A stretch of DNA of 64,000 nt from Papilionanthe hookeriana x Papilionanthe teres (GCA_022702705.1 CM040433.1:24739797-24803796); one strand, 5' to 3'; shown: positions 37,014 through 49,683, numbered from the stretch's first letter. Notes: generated by a model from the sequence alone, not told the origin. Numbers and translations: made by a program.

Positions 37014-40000
37014 TGTGCGGCTTATTTTAGGTTTGTGTATTGTATTTTAAAAAAGGGTCGCCTAACAGAAGTTGTCGGTGAATCTAAATTTTAAATTTAA
37101 TTTAAATATATATATAATTTAGAAAGTAGTATTTGATTTTGAAAATAATTTTAAATTTGAGATTGAACCAATCTCACATCCCAAATAGTTTATATAAACG
37201 AGCACCGCACCATAAACCATGTATCTATCCCTAAGGATAGACACACCGCTCGACGGTGGGGCTCGATCAAATAAACTAGAAGTTTTGTGACATCCGTTTG
37301 GTCCGCGAACCAATTTTATAAGCCGACAAATTCCCCGCTTAATATGAAAGTATCAAACAGGGTTTATATTACTCGGGTTCTTTAAAATTCCCTATAAGGG
37401 CAAGCCCCTATAGTTAATTACATCTTAAGTGACGGGAATCACTTAAGAAAACTCTCGATAATAATCAATAACTCGCTTTCAAGAATTTCAAAGTTTAAGG
37501 TTTTCAAAGATTGAATTTTGGAATTTCAATAGGGAATGGATCAAATTTTGGAACATTTTGTTTTGTGAATCCAAAGGAAGAAAGGTAGGAGAAATCACTG
37601 ATTCGAAATGAACTTCGGTAATTTCCCGACTATCCTATCGTTTGGCTTGAGTTTAGGCTAGTCCTAATACTTATTTAGTATTTCAATCTTGCCAATTTTA
37701 ATTAATTAGGACTTATATTTGTATGATAAAATCAAACAAATAAACTTAGAAGATGTGAGGGTTTATTGTCGTATCGGACGACTACCTCGGAATCCTAAGA
37801 CCGGTTAAGGCTTAATTTGCAATGCAAATGCCTAACGAAAAGGTCGAGGATTTATGTTGCACTAGACAAACTACCTCGAAGTCCTATGGCTTGGTTATTT
37901 AATTCTAGGAAAGTTTTGCTGAAATAGGTTCAAGTTTTGCTGACGACGATGGCCGTGCTGCCCACCATGCTCCAAGCTCCTTGTTGTTGCAGAGGTTTAG
38001 TTTTAGAAATCATAAATCAGGGGATGAGAAAAGTGTTTTGGTCTAGAGAAGTCTTAATTTCCCAAGTGTTCTTGTATTTTGATTAAAACAAATCTTAAAG
38101 TTGATTATAACGACACCTGGTTAAGATCCCACTGGTTCCATCCTTCCGCATCATTATTTTTATCGGATTCACTTAGTCCGGATGAATTTGCTAAACTCAA
38201 CTCGAATGAGTTCCACACTTTCATTTAGACCGTGGGAAATCCCGTTAGCAACACGTAGGTTACATCATCCGAGGTATTCCCGATCATCCAACGAGACGTT
38301 TTAATTTAGTTGCAATCGTAGTTTTGTGTTCCGTTTGTGATTAAATTTTGAGTTGTTTTATATTTTGAAATGTCGTGGCGGTGAATTTTATCTTGCAATG
38401 ACTTTTAACTTAATTTTGTTTCAGCTTTAGGGACTATCCTAAAGGTGTGGGTTTTCATGCAACCGTTGTTTTATCATGCAAGAAAAGTAAAGTGCATTTG
38501 CAAGAAAGTAAATCGTAGGAAAGTAAATTGCAAGAAAGTAAATTGCAATAAAATATAAAAGCGTACCTGGAGGGTCTTCCCGTCATCCCAAGCTCGCACT
38601 TAAAACACAATTAGAATATTTAAGCAAGTCCCTAGTAAAGCTAAGGGAAGGGTTATGGTTTTCTACCAAATTCCTAATCCTATAGCTAGTCAACTCCTAT
38701 GACATCTAGGTTCTTTGTGTTTTTGGTTTAAAGACGATTTTCTTCATCAAAGAACAATTAAGTCCAATTGTTCTTATAAATATCCTATCATATTGAGGAA
38801 GTGCTTAAGAAGAATCTTAAACATCTTTTCAATATTTCTAGGATTGTTTTAAGTACAAATGAATTTAATTATATAAATGAATCAATCGTCCGAGGTTTTC
38901 AAGTCTTGTTAACTTGCTCAGTGAACTGGGACATTTGAATATCCTATGAATGAAGTAAGCACTTCATTTAATGTTTCATTTAGAGTTATAATAATCAAAG
39001 CTTTCAAGGGTAAATTAAGTATTCAAATGATTTGATTTAAGTTAAAGGGTTTAAATTTGGAATAGTGTTCAAGTTGCTTTACATTTATTTTGAATTCTTT
39101 ATGTCTTAGGTGATGTTATATTTAATTTAATTTAATTTAATTGAGTTTTAATTTAACTTAATTTAATTGAATTTTAATTTAGTTTAACATAGTTCAATTT
39201 AATTTGATTTGGTGTTTAATTAATTTGATTTGATTTAATTTAATTTAATTATTCAATTTAATTTAATTTAATTTAATTTAATTGTTTAATTTAATTTAAT
39301 TTAATTTTAATTATTTAATTTAATTTAATTTAATTGTTTAATTTAATTTAATTTTAATTTTAATTTAATTTAATTTAATTTAATTTGTCTTAATTTAATT
39401 TAATTATTAAATTTAATTTAATTTTAATTTAATTTATCTTTAATTTACTTTATTTTTAATTTTAATTGAAATTTTTGAAAGAGTTTAATTTTAGTTTAAT
39501 GATTAAGTCTTTTAATATTTTGAATTTGAATTATCATTTTAATTAAGAGTTGAATATTAATGAGATGATTAATTTAGGGATTTTTAAATTAAAGAATAAA
39601 TCTCTTCCTAATAAATATCCCTTATTTTAATAATTCCAATTTTATTATTCTTCCAAATTTAATCTATTATTTAATTAAAGTTTAATTATTTTAAAATTAT
39701 TTAATGGGTTTCTACACTTTAATTATTTAAATTTCAATCATCCAAATCAGATTAAGATCAAATGTTTTACTTGTTGATTTTTTATTAAACCTAAAGTTTT
39801 AATTAAGGGTTGAAAGTTTAATTACCATTTTACCCTTTAAGCTTAATAATTTCATAACTCACTAAATTGAACCCAAATGAACTTGAAATTTTTATGTGAC
39901 TTCACTCATATGTCAATAAAGACATGAGAGGAGAAAATGTGATTTTTCTGTATTTAATTTATTTATATAATTATTTTGATGGAAAATAGAGATTTTCAAG

Positions 40001-43000
40001 GAAAATTTGATAACATGACCAAAAGAAAGTTTCTGTCCTTAAGAAAATTAGGGGACATTCCTAATGACCAGAGAAGCACTTAGACCAATTTTGGTGATTT
40101 TTTGAATTATATTATTTTTATTATAATTATTTTGAGTTTTGGAGTGTTAATTAATTTAAAAATAAAATAAATGTTGAAAAATGGATTTTATATTTTTCAA
40201 AAATCTCTCTAATATCAAGAAAACCAGAGAATCAAATTTTGCAATTTTCTGATTTTTCTATGATTTATAATAATTATTTTAGTGAAAATGCTAGAAAATA
40301 CATTTTTTTAATTTTAAAATTACCCTAGGGCTTTAAAATTCAATATCTCACTAAATAGACCTAGAAAAAATGTGGGATTTGTTCCTAAGTGATTAAAATT
40401 CAAAATGTGACATTTTGGTGAATTTTATTATTTTTGTGATTTTTATTATTTTTTAATTATTAAAAATATTAAAATATTATTAAAAATCAACTTTTTTAGA
40501 AAATTGAAATTTTAATTTTCTTAGATTCCCCTGATATCGGAGAGGCTCCAAAACCAATTTGGTGAATTTTTTAAAAGTATTTTTAAAAGTTATGAATTTT
40601 TAAAGTTTAAAATGACTAAGTCGACTTAATCAACCCAATTAATGGGGCTAACCAAGTCCAATCGACCTCAAATTTTTATGGTAGATTCCTCTGATCCTAA
40701 AGGTCAGTGGAGAATTGATTTCAAGTCAATTTGATACCTGGTTAACTCTAATTAATTAAAGACCTATTTTGGGTGTTTAAGTCAATTAGGGTTGTTTTGA
40801 ATGAACTAAGCCAAAATCTATTTTTCCTAGTGGTTCTCTCGGTCATAAGGAACATCACCAAATTTTCCTAGAATTTATTTCACAACATGCTATTTACTGG
40901 AATTAAAATACTCAAAACAGTGACTCGAACTCGAAAAATCAAGAACTCCTCATAGGGATGGCCTCTGACTTTGGAAAATTCAGGGAATGTTCCCAAATTC
41001 AGAGGCTTCAAAAGCCCTATGGTCTCATGCCATGGTGAATTGTATGCATGCATGGAGAATTAAAACAATGAAGAGAGTAAATAAATTATAAAAAATAAAA
41101 TACTTGATGAAATTAAATGATTTCTTTTCCACATTATTCTCCTCCGTTCACTGAGCAAGAGGGTATTTTTATTTTATTTTTGTGATTTTTCTACACAAAG
41201 ATATGGATTTTTGAAGTTTAGGGAATTAAATAAATCAGAAAATACCCTATTTATCTACTTATCCACGCGGCGCCAGCGAAACATCGGCAGCTCCGAAGGG
41301 GTACGTGTCGCGCTGCGATCGGGCGCCGCCATCCGAGTCGGCAGCCCGGCCCCGCGGTTCTCGCACCGTTTCCCGGTCCGACGCCATCTGAGCCGTTCGT
41401 CCGCGCGTGTATTGAATGGACGGCATCCGTTCATCGTCCCCAAGTGTTCTCACCCGAGAGCCGTCCACACTAAATCCCTAAGATCTCACTCGATTCTCAA
41501 TGGATTTTTACGTTCTTATACTCTATGGATTCATCTTGAAGAGACGAACACATCTATACGGCTAACATGCATTGAAACTAAGGCATTTGAAATAGAGAAT
41601 CTTCGAAGCTCGGGATGAAGAGTTAGCTCATACCTTGGCTCGTAGAAGTGTGGCTTCAATCCGAGAGTTGTTGCACCTTCGATCGGGTCCCAGCAAGCTC
41701 CGGATGAAGTCTCCCGGTCCCGTGGAATCGTCCGGATATGATTTCGACCAAGCCCGATCACAAAGCTTGGAGGCCGGAGCAACCGGGTGGCCCGGAGATG
41801 GGGCTTTTGATGGTGGACACCTTCCCTTGGTCCGGTGAAGGTGTAGAGCCAATCAATTTGAGAATTGGCTCACCGTGGAGAAGTGTCCCGGTTTTGGGTG
41901 GAATTTCAACTCGAAATCGAGCTTTCGCAGGAGAAATGGCAGGGAATTTCACCTGGGATCAAGTGCTCTAAGGATGGAGAAGGGTCCGGAACAATTTTGG
42001 CGCAGTTTTGGCAAGGTTTGTGCTTCGCTCCTCTCATGGCCGAGAGGGGTGGAGTTTAAATCAGGAGAGGGCGGAGGGCCTCCCGGGGGAGTTAGTGGCT
42101 TGGGATCGAGCCTGCTCGGTGAGGAGAAGATCAGCCATGGTGACCACTAGGGATGGGGCGACTCGGCAAGTGAGAATTTCAATGTTGGCTCACATGCGAG
42201 CTCTCGGCCATGGTGTTTTCCGGCGGTCCGGTGGCCGGCCGGCCGTGCAATGGTCACCATCTTGGTCGGGTGGGTCGTGGCTGAGGTTTAGTGCAATCAA
42301 TCGGCAATTGCCATGTGTAAAGGAGTTGGATCGAAGTGGAATGGGGGATGAGCCTATTTTGGGTCCAAATGGGTCAACTCACCTTTTGGGCTTGGTTCAC
42401 CTCCCCATGGCCTCGATTTTGGGCCGAGAGGATCAGTTGGCCGCCCAAGAGAGAGTGGTGTGGTCTCTATCCATGATGAGGTGGCTAAACATGGTTTAGT
42501 GTGCGACATGCTTAAGGTAAAAAAGGCTTAATGAAAGATTAGGAAAGGAGCCCCTCCTTTTACCATTAATGGCATGGTCACATGTCAAGCCTCCCATGGC
42601 TTCATGTGGCTTGTCAATGGCTTGCATGGCTTGTCTTTGGCTTGGGGAAAGTCGAGTCAATTTCATAAAAATGGGTTTTAAGAAATTTTTGGTAATTTGA
42701 TGGGAATTTGGATGAAGCTTCATTTGGAATAATTTAATGATGATTTTAGGACTTAGGTAATGGATTTAATTAAATGGATGACAAATGGAGATGTCATGTG
42801 GGCTTTAGGGTAGATTTGGGCTTTTGAATTTTCAAGGAAATGGGCTTTTAGAAGGGTTTAAGGGAAGTGGGCTTTTAAGTTTATGAATGTGTTCATGGAT
42901 GAAAATTTTTGTAAAAGGTTGGGCCAAATAATTGTTGGGTTTAGCTCATGGATGTGTCATGAGTAACTTGAAGCAAATTTGGGGTAGTTTGGGCACTGAA

Positions 43001-44290
43001 TTGGGTTGGATTTGGATTCTTTTGGTGAATGGGCTAATATAGGTCCAAATGGGCCAAGTTGGGCCAATGTTGGGCTAGGGTTGAAATTGATGTAGAATTA
43101 TTGTTGAGAAGTGTTTATGGGAATGTTTCAAAGAGGTTTTGACTTTGGTTGGGCTTTGATTTTTGGGGTTTGGGTTCATTTGGGTTAGGTTTCGGCTTAG
43201 GTCAAAAATGGGCCTTAAGGTCAAAAGTGGAATTGGATCCAAATGTCAATCAAATTGGACTTGGATTTGGTCTAAATTGGTATTAGGAATGTTTAATTGA
43301 AGTTTAGAATTGAATTGAACCAAAATTGGGGTCAATTGGGTAGGTTTGGTTTAACATTGGGTTCACTTAGGGTTAAAATGGGTCAATTTGGGGGTTTTGA
43401 CAAAAGTAGGGTAAATTGACAAAATTGGCCCATGGTGTAGTTGGACAAAATGAAATTGGGAATATTTAGGATTTTCTGGAATTTTCTGGGAATTTTCTAA
43501 ATTTTTGGATTTTTAGGCCAAGAAGGGTATTTTGGGTATTTGGAGGGTATTGGGGGGTATTTTTGGAATCTTTGGTATTTTTGGGTATGGATGATCAATT
43601 TGAGTAATGTGGAGATGTTTGGGAATAATTTTGAAGAATTTTAGGTAATTTGGAAATTTTGCAAAAATTTGGGTAATTTCGATGGTTTTGGTAGGTTTAA
43701 GTAGGTGTAGGGTCTCGGGGGTCAAAAATTGAAAATTTGGGAAATTGAAGATTGGGTGAGTCTAGGTGAAATGAAATCATTTTGGTTGAGCCATGAAACC
43801 ATTTCAAGCCCATATGAGCCATGAAAGGACTCATTTGAGGCATTCACTATGTTGTTCCTAACCCTCTTAGCCAAGGGCTTAGGGGTTAAGGACCATCCAT
43901 GTGAATCACCTACATGAGTCAGGAGATCAAGTTGGGTATGGGTGTGGTTTTAGGAGGTGTGTGGAAATGTAGTGTGTAAGTGTAGTGTATAAGTGTAATG
44001 TGTGTGTAGGTCGCCCCTTCACTGCACCAGTGCCACCTGTGGGGCATCCTGAGTGCCAAAGAGTCCTATAGGAACTCATCCTTTAAACTTCCATATTTGA
44101 TTTCAACCCTCTAGGTGATTAGGGGTCTATAGTCAAGTTTGTGGAGTTTGCAGGGAGTTTAGAAGTGGTTTAAATTTCTAAAAGGCGGGTCCCAATTCTG
44201 GTCCTCTAAGATAGTCAAAGGAAAAGCCTAAGGCTAGATCCTAAGCACTAAAAAGAAGAAGGGAAGACCTCACCAAAAATGAGGTCAACA
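37014..44290 (+). mobile_element. Family X copy C, uninterrupted
   Basis: The only intact copy: 7277 bp from TGTGCGGCTT to GAGGTCAACA, with a perfect 5-bp duplication aggac (37009-37013 and 44291-44295) inside X-B. It is co-linear with X-B in the same orientation. There is no direct repeat between its two ends, no recognisable gag, pol or transposase frame, and no flanking primer site or polypurine tract. TG..CA ends and a 5-bp duplication are the signature of retroviral-type integrase, so it looks like a solo LTR of very great length or a non-autonomous relative. The 3' third (about 42750-43800) is strongly G/T-rich on this strand. Confidence 0.88.
39118..39450. repeat. (TTTAA)n microsatellite in X-C
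   Basis: Expanded TTTAA/ATTTA tract at the same internal position as in X-B, with different interruptions, so the two tracts changed length independently. Confidence 0.85.
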
Positions 44291-45993
44291 AGGACTTAGG
44301 TAATGGATTTAATTAAGTGGATGACAAATGGAGATGTCATGTGGGCTTTAGGGTAGATTTTGGGCCTTTGGATGTGGTGAAGTGGGCTTTTAGGAAAGTT
44401 TAAGGGAAATGGGCTTTTGATTTTAGGATGGGCATTTGGATAAAAATTTTGTGAAGAACTTTGTCAAATAAATGTCATAATTGGTTTAGGGATGTTCTAT
44501 GAAGGGCTTGGAATCAATTTGGTGTGATTTGGAGTTGAATTGGTTTGAATTTGGATTTATTTCGGTAAGTGGGCCTATGTAGGTCCAAGTGGGCTAAGTT
44601 GGGCTAATGTTGGGCTAGGGTTGAAATTGATATAAAATCAATGTTGAGAAATGTTTATGGGAGTATTTCAAAGAGGTTTTGACTTTGGTTGGGCTTTGAT
44701 TTTGGGGTTTGGGCTCATTTGGGTTAGGTTTGGGTTTAGGTCAAAAAATGGGCCTTTTAACCTTGGGTTGAGTTTGAGTGGGGTTTGGGTCTAAATTTGG
44801 GCAAATCATGTTAGTGTTTTGTTTGTGGGAATGTTAAGGAAGATTTAGAAAAGGTTTGGGGTTAATTGGAGTTGAATTGGATGAGTTTGGGTTAGGTTCG
44901 GGTCATGGGTCCAAATTGGGCTTTAAGGCCAAAAGTGAGATTGGATCCAAATGTCAATCAAATTGGGCTTGGATTTGGTCTAGATTGGTATTTAGGATAT
45001 TGAATTGAAGTTTAGAATTGAATTGGACCAAAATTGGGGTCAATTGGGTAGGTTTGGCTTGACATTGGGTGCACTTTGGGTTAAAATGGGTCAAATCGGG
45101 GGTTTTGACAAAAGTAGGGTAAATTGACAAAATTGGCCCATGGTGTAGTTGGACAAAATGAAATTGGGAATATTTGGGATTTTCTGGAATTTTATGGGAA
45201 TTTTCTGAATTTTTGGATTTTTTGGCCAAGAGGGGTATTTTGGGTATTTGGAGGGTAATGGGAGGTTTTCTTGGAATTTTTGGTATTTTTGGGTATGGAT
45301 GATCAGTTTAAGTGATGTGGAAATGTTTGGGATTGATTTTGGAGAATTTTGGGTAATTTGGAAATTTTTGAGAAATTTGGGTAATTTTAAGGGTTTTGGG
45401 TAGGTTTAGTAGGTGTAGGGTCCCGGGGTCAAAAATCGAAAATTTGGGAAATTGAAGATTGGGTGAATTTGGGTGGAAAGAAGTCATTTTGGTTGAGCCA
45501 TGAAGTCACATCAAGCCCACATGAGCCATGAAGGGACTCACTTGAGGCATTCACTATGTTGTTCCTAACCCTCTTACCAAGGGCTTAGGGGTTAAGCGAC
45601 CATCCATGCGGATCACCTACATGAGTCAGGAGGTCAAGTTAGGTATGGGTGTGGTTTTAGGAGGTATGTGGAAGTGTAGTGTGTAGGTGTAGTGTATAAG
45701 TGTGGTGTGTGTAAGTCGGCGCCTTCACTGCACTAGAGCCACCTGTAGGCGATCCAAGGCCAAAGAGTCCTATAGGAACTCATCCTTTAAACTTCCACAT
45801 TTGATTTCAACCCTCTAGGTGATTAGGGGTCTACGATCAAGTTTGTGGAGTTTGCGGGAGTTAAGAAGTGGTTTGAATTTCTAAAAGGTGGGTCCCAATT
45901 CTAGTCCTCTAAGATAGTCAAAGGAAAAGCCTAAGGCTAGATCCTAAGTACTAAAGAGAAGAAGAGAAGACCTCATCAAAAATGAGGTCAACA
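44291..45993 (+). mobile_element. Family X copy B, segment 2
   Basis: It resumes with aggacttaggtaatgg, which matches X-C from 42751 onward, and runs to GAGGTCAACA at 45993. The first 5 bases (44291-44295) are the right duplication of X-C. Right flank tataa (45994-45998) pairs with left flank tatac of X-B with one mismatch. The sequence is G/T-rich and non-coding. Confidence 0.88.
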
Positions 45994-46087
45994 TATAAAT
46001 TAAATCATATAACTATATTTAAAGCGGGATCAAGTTTTTGGTGCCGATACTATTAACATAAATTGCATAAATATAAAAAGTGGGTCA
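45994..46087 (+). repeat. G1 3' LTR, part 2 (end)
   Basis: Matches 19309-19397 of the 5' LTR, including the internal primer-site-like sequence (agtttttggtgccgatac, about 46036) and the terminal aaaaagtgggtca. It is followed by the target duplication actcc (46088-46092) and then by resumed X-A sequence. This proves the true LTR end. Confidence 0.9.
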
Positions 46088-46092
46088 ACTCC

Positions 46093-46803
46093 CAAAACTA
46101 ATTTTATAATTTTTTTAATTATATTTTAATTATTATAATTACTTTAGTGCCAAAAATGCTATTTTACTTCGAAAATCTATTTTAGTAATTAAATCATTTC
46201 TAATTGACTTCATATTTTTATGAGGAGTTAACATGATTATTATTTACAGTGTGGAATGATTTTTGTGATTTTTCTATTTATATTTTATTTATTTAATGTT
46301 TTAAGAGTTTTAATGAGTTAATTACAATTAGTGTCATTATTAATTAGTTAAATCTATTTTATATTTTTCTAGGGTCTTCTGACCACAGTTAACCTATCAA
46401 AATAAGTTTTGTATTTTTTTTGGTTTAGATTGTAATTATTATAATTTTAAATTTAAAATATAGGGATTTAACTTAGAAATTAGGGATCTTTGGCCAAAGA
46501 TGTCCTCTAACCATGGAAAAATCAGAGAAGACCCCTAACCACAGAGGGAACAAACCCTCCAAATCCCATGTCATGGTGAATTATATATAACTAGTTACAA
46601 TTTAATGAAGTTTCAAGGTATTTAATTAATTTAAAAATAAATATAAGTTAAATATTTTTTATTTTATTTCCACATTATTCTCCTCTGTTCACTGAGCAAC
46701 AAAGTATTTTTCTTTTATTTTTATGAATTTTCTACACCAAGTTATGCATTTTTGAAAATTTTGGAATTAAATAAATCATTTAAATCCCTAATTTCCTACT
46801 TAT
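46093..46803 (+). mobile_element. Family X copy A, segment 2
   Basis: Aligns with the part of X-B and X-C before the CpG-rich segment: the words cccatgtcatggtgaatt (about 46568), ttccacattattctcctct (46668-46686) and gttcactgagcaa are shared with about 35400-35430 and 41130-41160. It ends at cttat (46799-46803), the left duplication of G2. No gene. Confidence 0.82.
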
Positions 46804-48542
46804 TGAACTGACCTTTACGAATGCAAGAATTTATGAATTTATATTTAAATATTTATAATATTTTTTTGTAAAATTCATAATTTCAAATGCAAGTATACAT
46901 ATCGTTTCAAGTAATACAGGGCTCTATTGGAGTCTTAGTTATCGATCCCACATGGAAGATTAAATGAAAATTAACTTAAGAAATATATTAGATTTTCAAA
47001 TTAAAAGCAATTATTATTTTTATTTCTTTTCAAAATTCAGATTTTTAAGTTTAATTAAATTTCTACTAAATGCAAAAAAGCACCAATAAAGTAAAATGTT
47101 AATGCAAGTATAAATAAAACAACTTTCTCTTTTTTCAACTAATCTAATATTTTCCAGAATAATTATCATTCGTTGAGAACTTGAAATTATGGTATTGTGC
47201 CAAATAGATGCATTCTTATTCTTTACCTTTGCTCGATAGTATAAAGAACATTGGCTAATCTATATATCGGTTCAAAATGTATTATTAGTAGAATGGGTTA
47301 ATCTAGGCTTACACTTCTAGATGTCCAAGGGTGGCTATGTTTGGCCCTACTAGTGACCCGTTCCCTTTCTATAAACCAAATTATTATAATTTAGTTTGTC
47401 ACTCTAAAAACTAATCAAGTCTACGCCCAATAAACAATATCTCTCTATTTATTTGCACTTCACCTTAAATAACCCGCTTAAGGCCTTCGATTACCCAAGG
47501 ATTCATGTGATATCTACTAGTTAAGAACTCATCTCTAGATAGGTCTCATAATTCTTCGATAGATTTTAATAATTCAAATGACCAGTTTAAAAAGTAAATT
47601 AAGATCAGTTATTAATATCATCGAAATAATTAAAAATTTTAAGTTAAGTTCTCTAACGAAATTAAAGTATCTTATTATCTATTCATAGTTGAAAGGAGAA
47701 AGAAAACTAATTACTCAGAACATATTGAATTCACACAACAAAACATATTTATAAAACTTTGAACCAAGTTACAAATACTTATCTGGAATGTTCCTTCAAG
47801 TGATCCGTTGACTCCTACTGATTCCAATGCAAGGTACAAGACTTCAACAACAACAACACTTGCAAACTCACACTTAATACTCAAGAAATTGAATAGTAAC
47901 ACTCAAAATAACTAAAATAAACTCACTAAATACTTAAGAAGAAAATATGGTGGCTCTCTAAATTTATCTCCGGATGTTAGAGATCTAGGGGGCACTTTTC
48001 TCTGTAGAATTGACTCCTATTTATAGAGCTTCAAAAATGATTAGTGCTGCTTAAGGCATCTCTTCAAAAATCGTTCAAATACAATATATCTTCTAGAAAG
48101 TAACTATGGCGCCTAGGTGTCGGACTCCGTCACTAATTCTTCGCACCCCTTCACTTTGGATCACACCTCTTCGCGATTAAAACGGTTTTCCTCTGTCCAG
48201 ATGCATTGTATCACTTGTCCTATGTATTAGGAGTAACTTCCAGTCTTCTAGAAGGTCTGATAACCGCTTAACAACGTTAAAATAACTGTCCAAATTTATC
48301 AAAAATTCTTCACTGCTTCAGTATCGAACTGGCACTTAGGCGCCGGATTCTGGCGCCTAGGCAGCAGACCTAAAATTTCGACAATTTTGCTTTCTAGCTC
48401 TATTTTTGCTCCTTTTTCCTTCTTAAACTCTTTTTTTATCACCTACATCCAAAAACATAAAAATACCTTTCATTAATGCATAATATCCTTATAAATTGAA
48501 TCATAAATAAGACATAAAAATAGGTACTTTTTAAGTGGATCA
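46804..48542 (-). repeat. G2 3' LTR
   Basis: About 1739 bp, matching 54951-56720. On the plus strand it runs tgaactgacctttacg to ttaagtggatca. It contains the complement of a TATA box (ctatttata, 48017-48025), U3 palindromes of the GGCGCCTAGGCGCC type (48108-48120, 48331-48344, 48350-48366) and the complement of the U5 block shared with G1 (about 46905-46955). Confidence 0.9.
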
Positions 48543-48556
48543 AATTCCCTCAAACT
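48543..48556 (-). other. G2 polypurine tract
   Basis: On the minus strand the sequence aagtttgagggaattt lies directly before the 3' LTR start (TGATCC). It corresponds to aagtttggggattt of G1. Confidence 0.7.
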
Positions 48557-49640
48557 TAAACGTTATTTGTCCTCAAGTAACCCTTTTAATTACATAAAAT
48601 GTATAATATTTGGAATGAAGTTTAAATATTTAAGATTCTTTGTAATTTTTGGTTTTATAAATACTTTAGCAAATCTTTAACCAAATTTCACTAATTAAGT
48701 TTAATTTTAAGAATTTAAAGAATATTTAACTACCAAATCATAAGACTTTCAATTTTTTCATTTATTTCAAGAATAATTGTAATTTATCATATTAAGGTCA
48801 GATGGAATATTTACAAGATAAATACTTTCATGAAAACTTTTCTAGAAAAGATGCATGTACATAAAAATTAAGTTAAAAATGTAATTATTTTTCTTCCTAT
48901 AAGATAATTCAAATGAAGCCAATTTTTTATTAGGCATCTCCTCAAGCTTCTCCTCGCATTTCTTTTTTTTTAAGGATATTTTTCAATCCTCCATTTTTTT
49001 AATTTGTGAGGATTACTATATCTGGATAGCTTATTAATGATTTTGAACTTCACTATCCTTAACTTATAATTAAAAACTTATACATTTTTATTTAATAAAT
49101 ATGACATAAGTATTTTTCAAAAATTATTTCAATATTTTCTTTTTCAAGTAATAATCTTGATTCCTTAGTATTTTAAAAATACAATTTTCTTTACTATAAA
49201 TAGAAAAAATTTTAATCTTATTATTCTTTAAGTTAAATAATTATATTCTTAAAATTAATCAAAATTATTGAAATTTTAGTTAAGTCTACTAAATTATTTA
49301 TAAATTAAAAAATTTAAGTAATCTTAAATAATTTTTTTTATTCCTTATGTTATGTTAATATATTTTTTTAAAGAAAATATTAGTACATTGAGAACAAGTA
49401 ATATTTAATATTGAAAATGTTTTCCCTTCCCCAAAACTTCAGCTTTAGTATAAAATGAATCATAAAATTTTCTAAAGCATGAGAGAAAGAATAAAACATG
49501 AATTTATCTAGGTACAATGATGATGTAGTAAGGAAAAACTCATTTCTACTTCTACACATGCTTTAATATGTTTGTAACAGAAATGATTAAGCATATATAG
49601 AAAAGTTTGCAGAGTAGGAGTTAATTTCTACAATTTTTCT

Positions 49641-49683
<43 letters not shown>

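Larger units (their letters stand above)
17863..46087 (+). mobile_element. G1: Athila-like Ty3/gypsy LTR retrotransposon, interrupted by X-B
   Basis: A complete LTR-to-LTR element whose own sequence is about 13.6 kb once the X-B insertion (31359-45993) is subtracted. The ends are TG (17863) and CA (46087), with a perfect 5-bp duplication actcc at 17858-17862 and 46088-46092. Order: 5' LTR, tRNA-Asp primer site, gag, protease, RT, RNase H, integrase, a conserved post-pol leader (aaccaagcgctttatagg, about 24844), two downstream plant transposon-protein ORFs, polypurine tract, 3' LTR. Primer type, gene order, the DLGAS protease and the downstream ORF type point to the Athila lineage. All ORFs are interrupted. 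It sits in X-A and contains X-B, which contains X-C. Confidence 0.9.

Noticed and set aside
42750..45480. Telomere-like repeat, from many ttggg and ttaggg words
   Set aside because: The words are irregularly spaced and not a TTTAGGG array; they reflect the G/T skew of family X.
31359..45993. 31359-45993 as the internal region of a tandem LTR-internal-LTR-internal gypsy, because LTR-plus-leader sequence reappears at 45994
   Set aside because: The piece at 45994-46087 is the missing end of the 3' LTR: it stops exactly at gtgggtca and is followed by the target duplication actcc, so a nested insertion explains it better.
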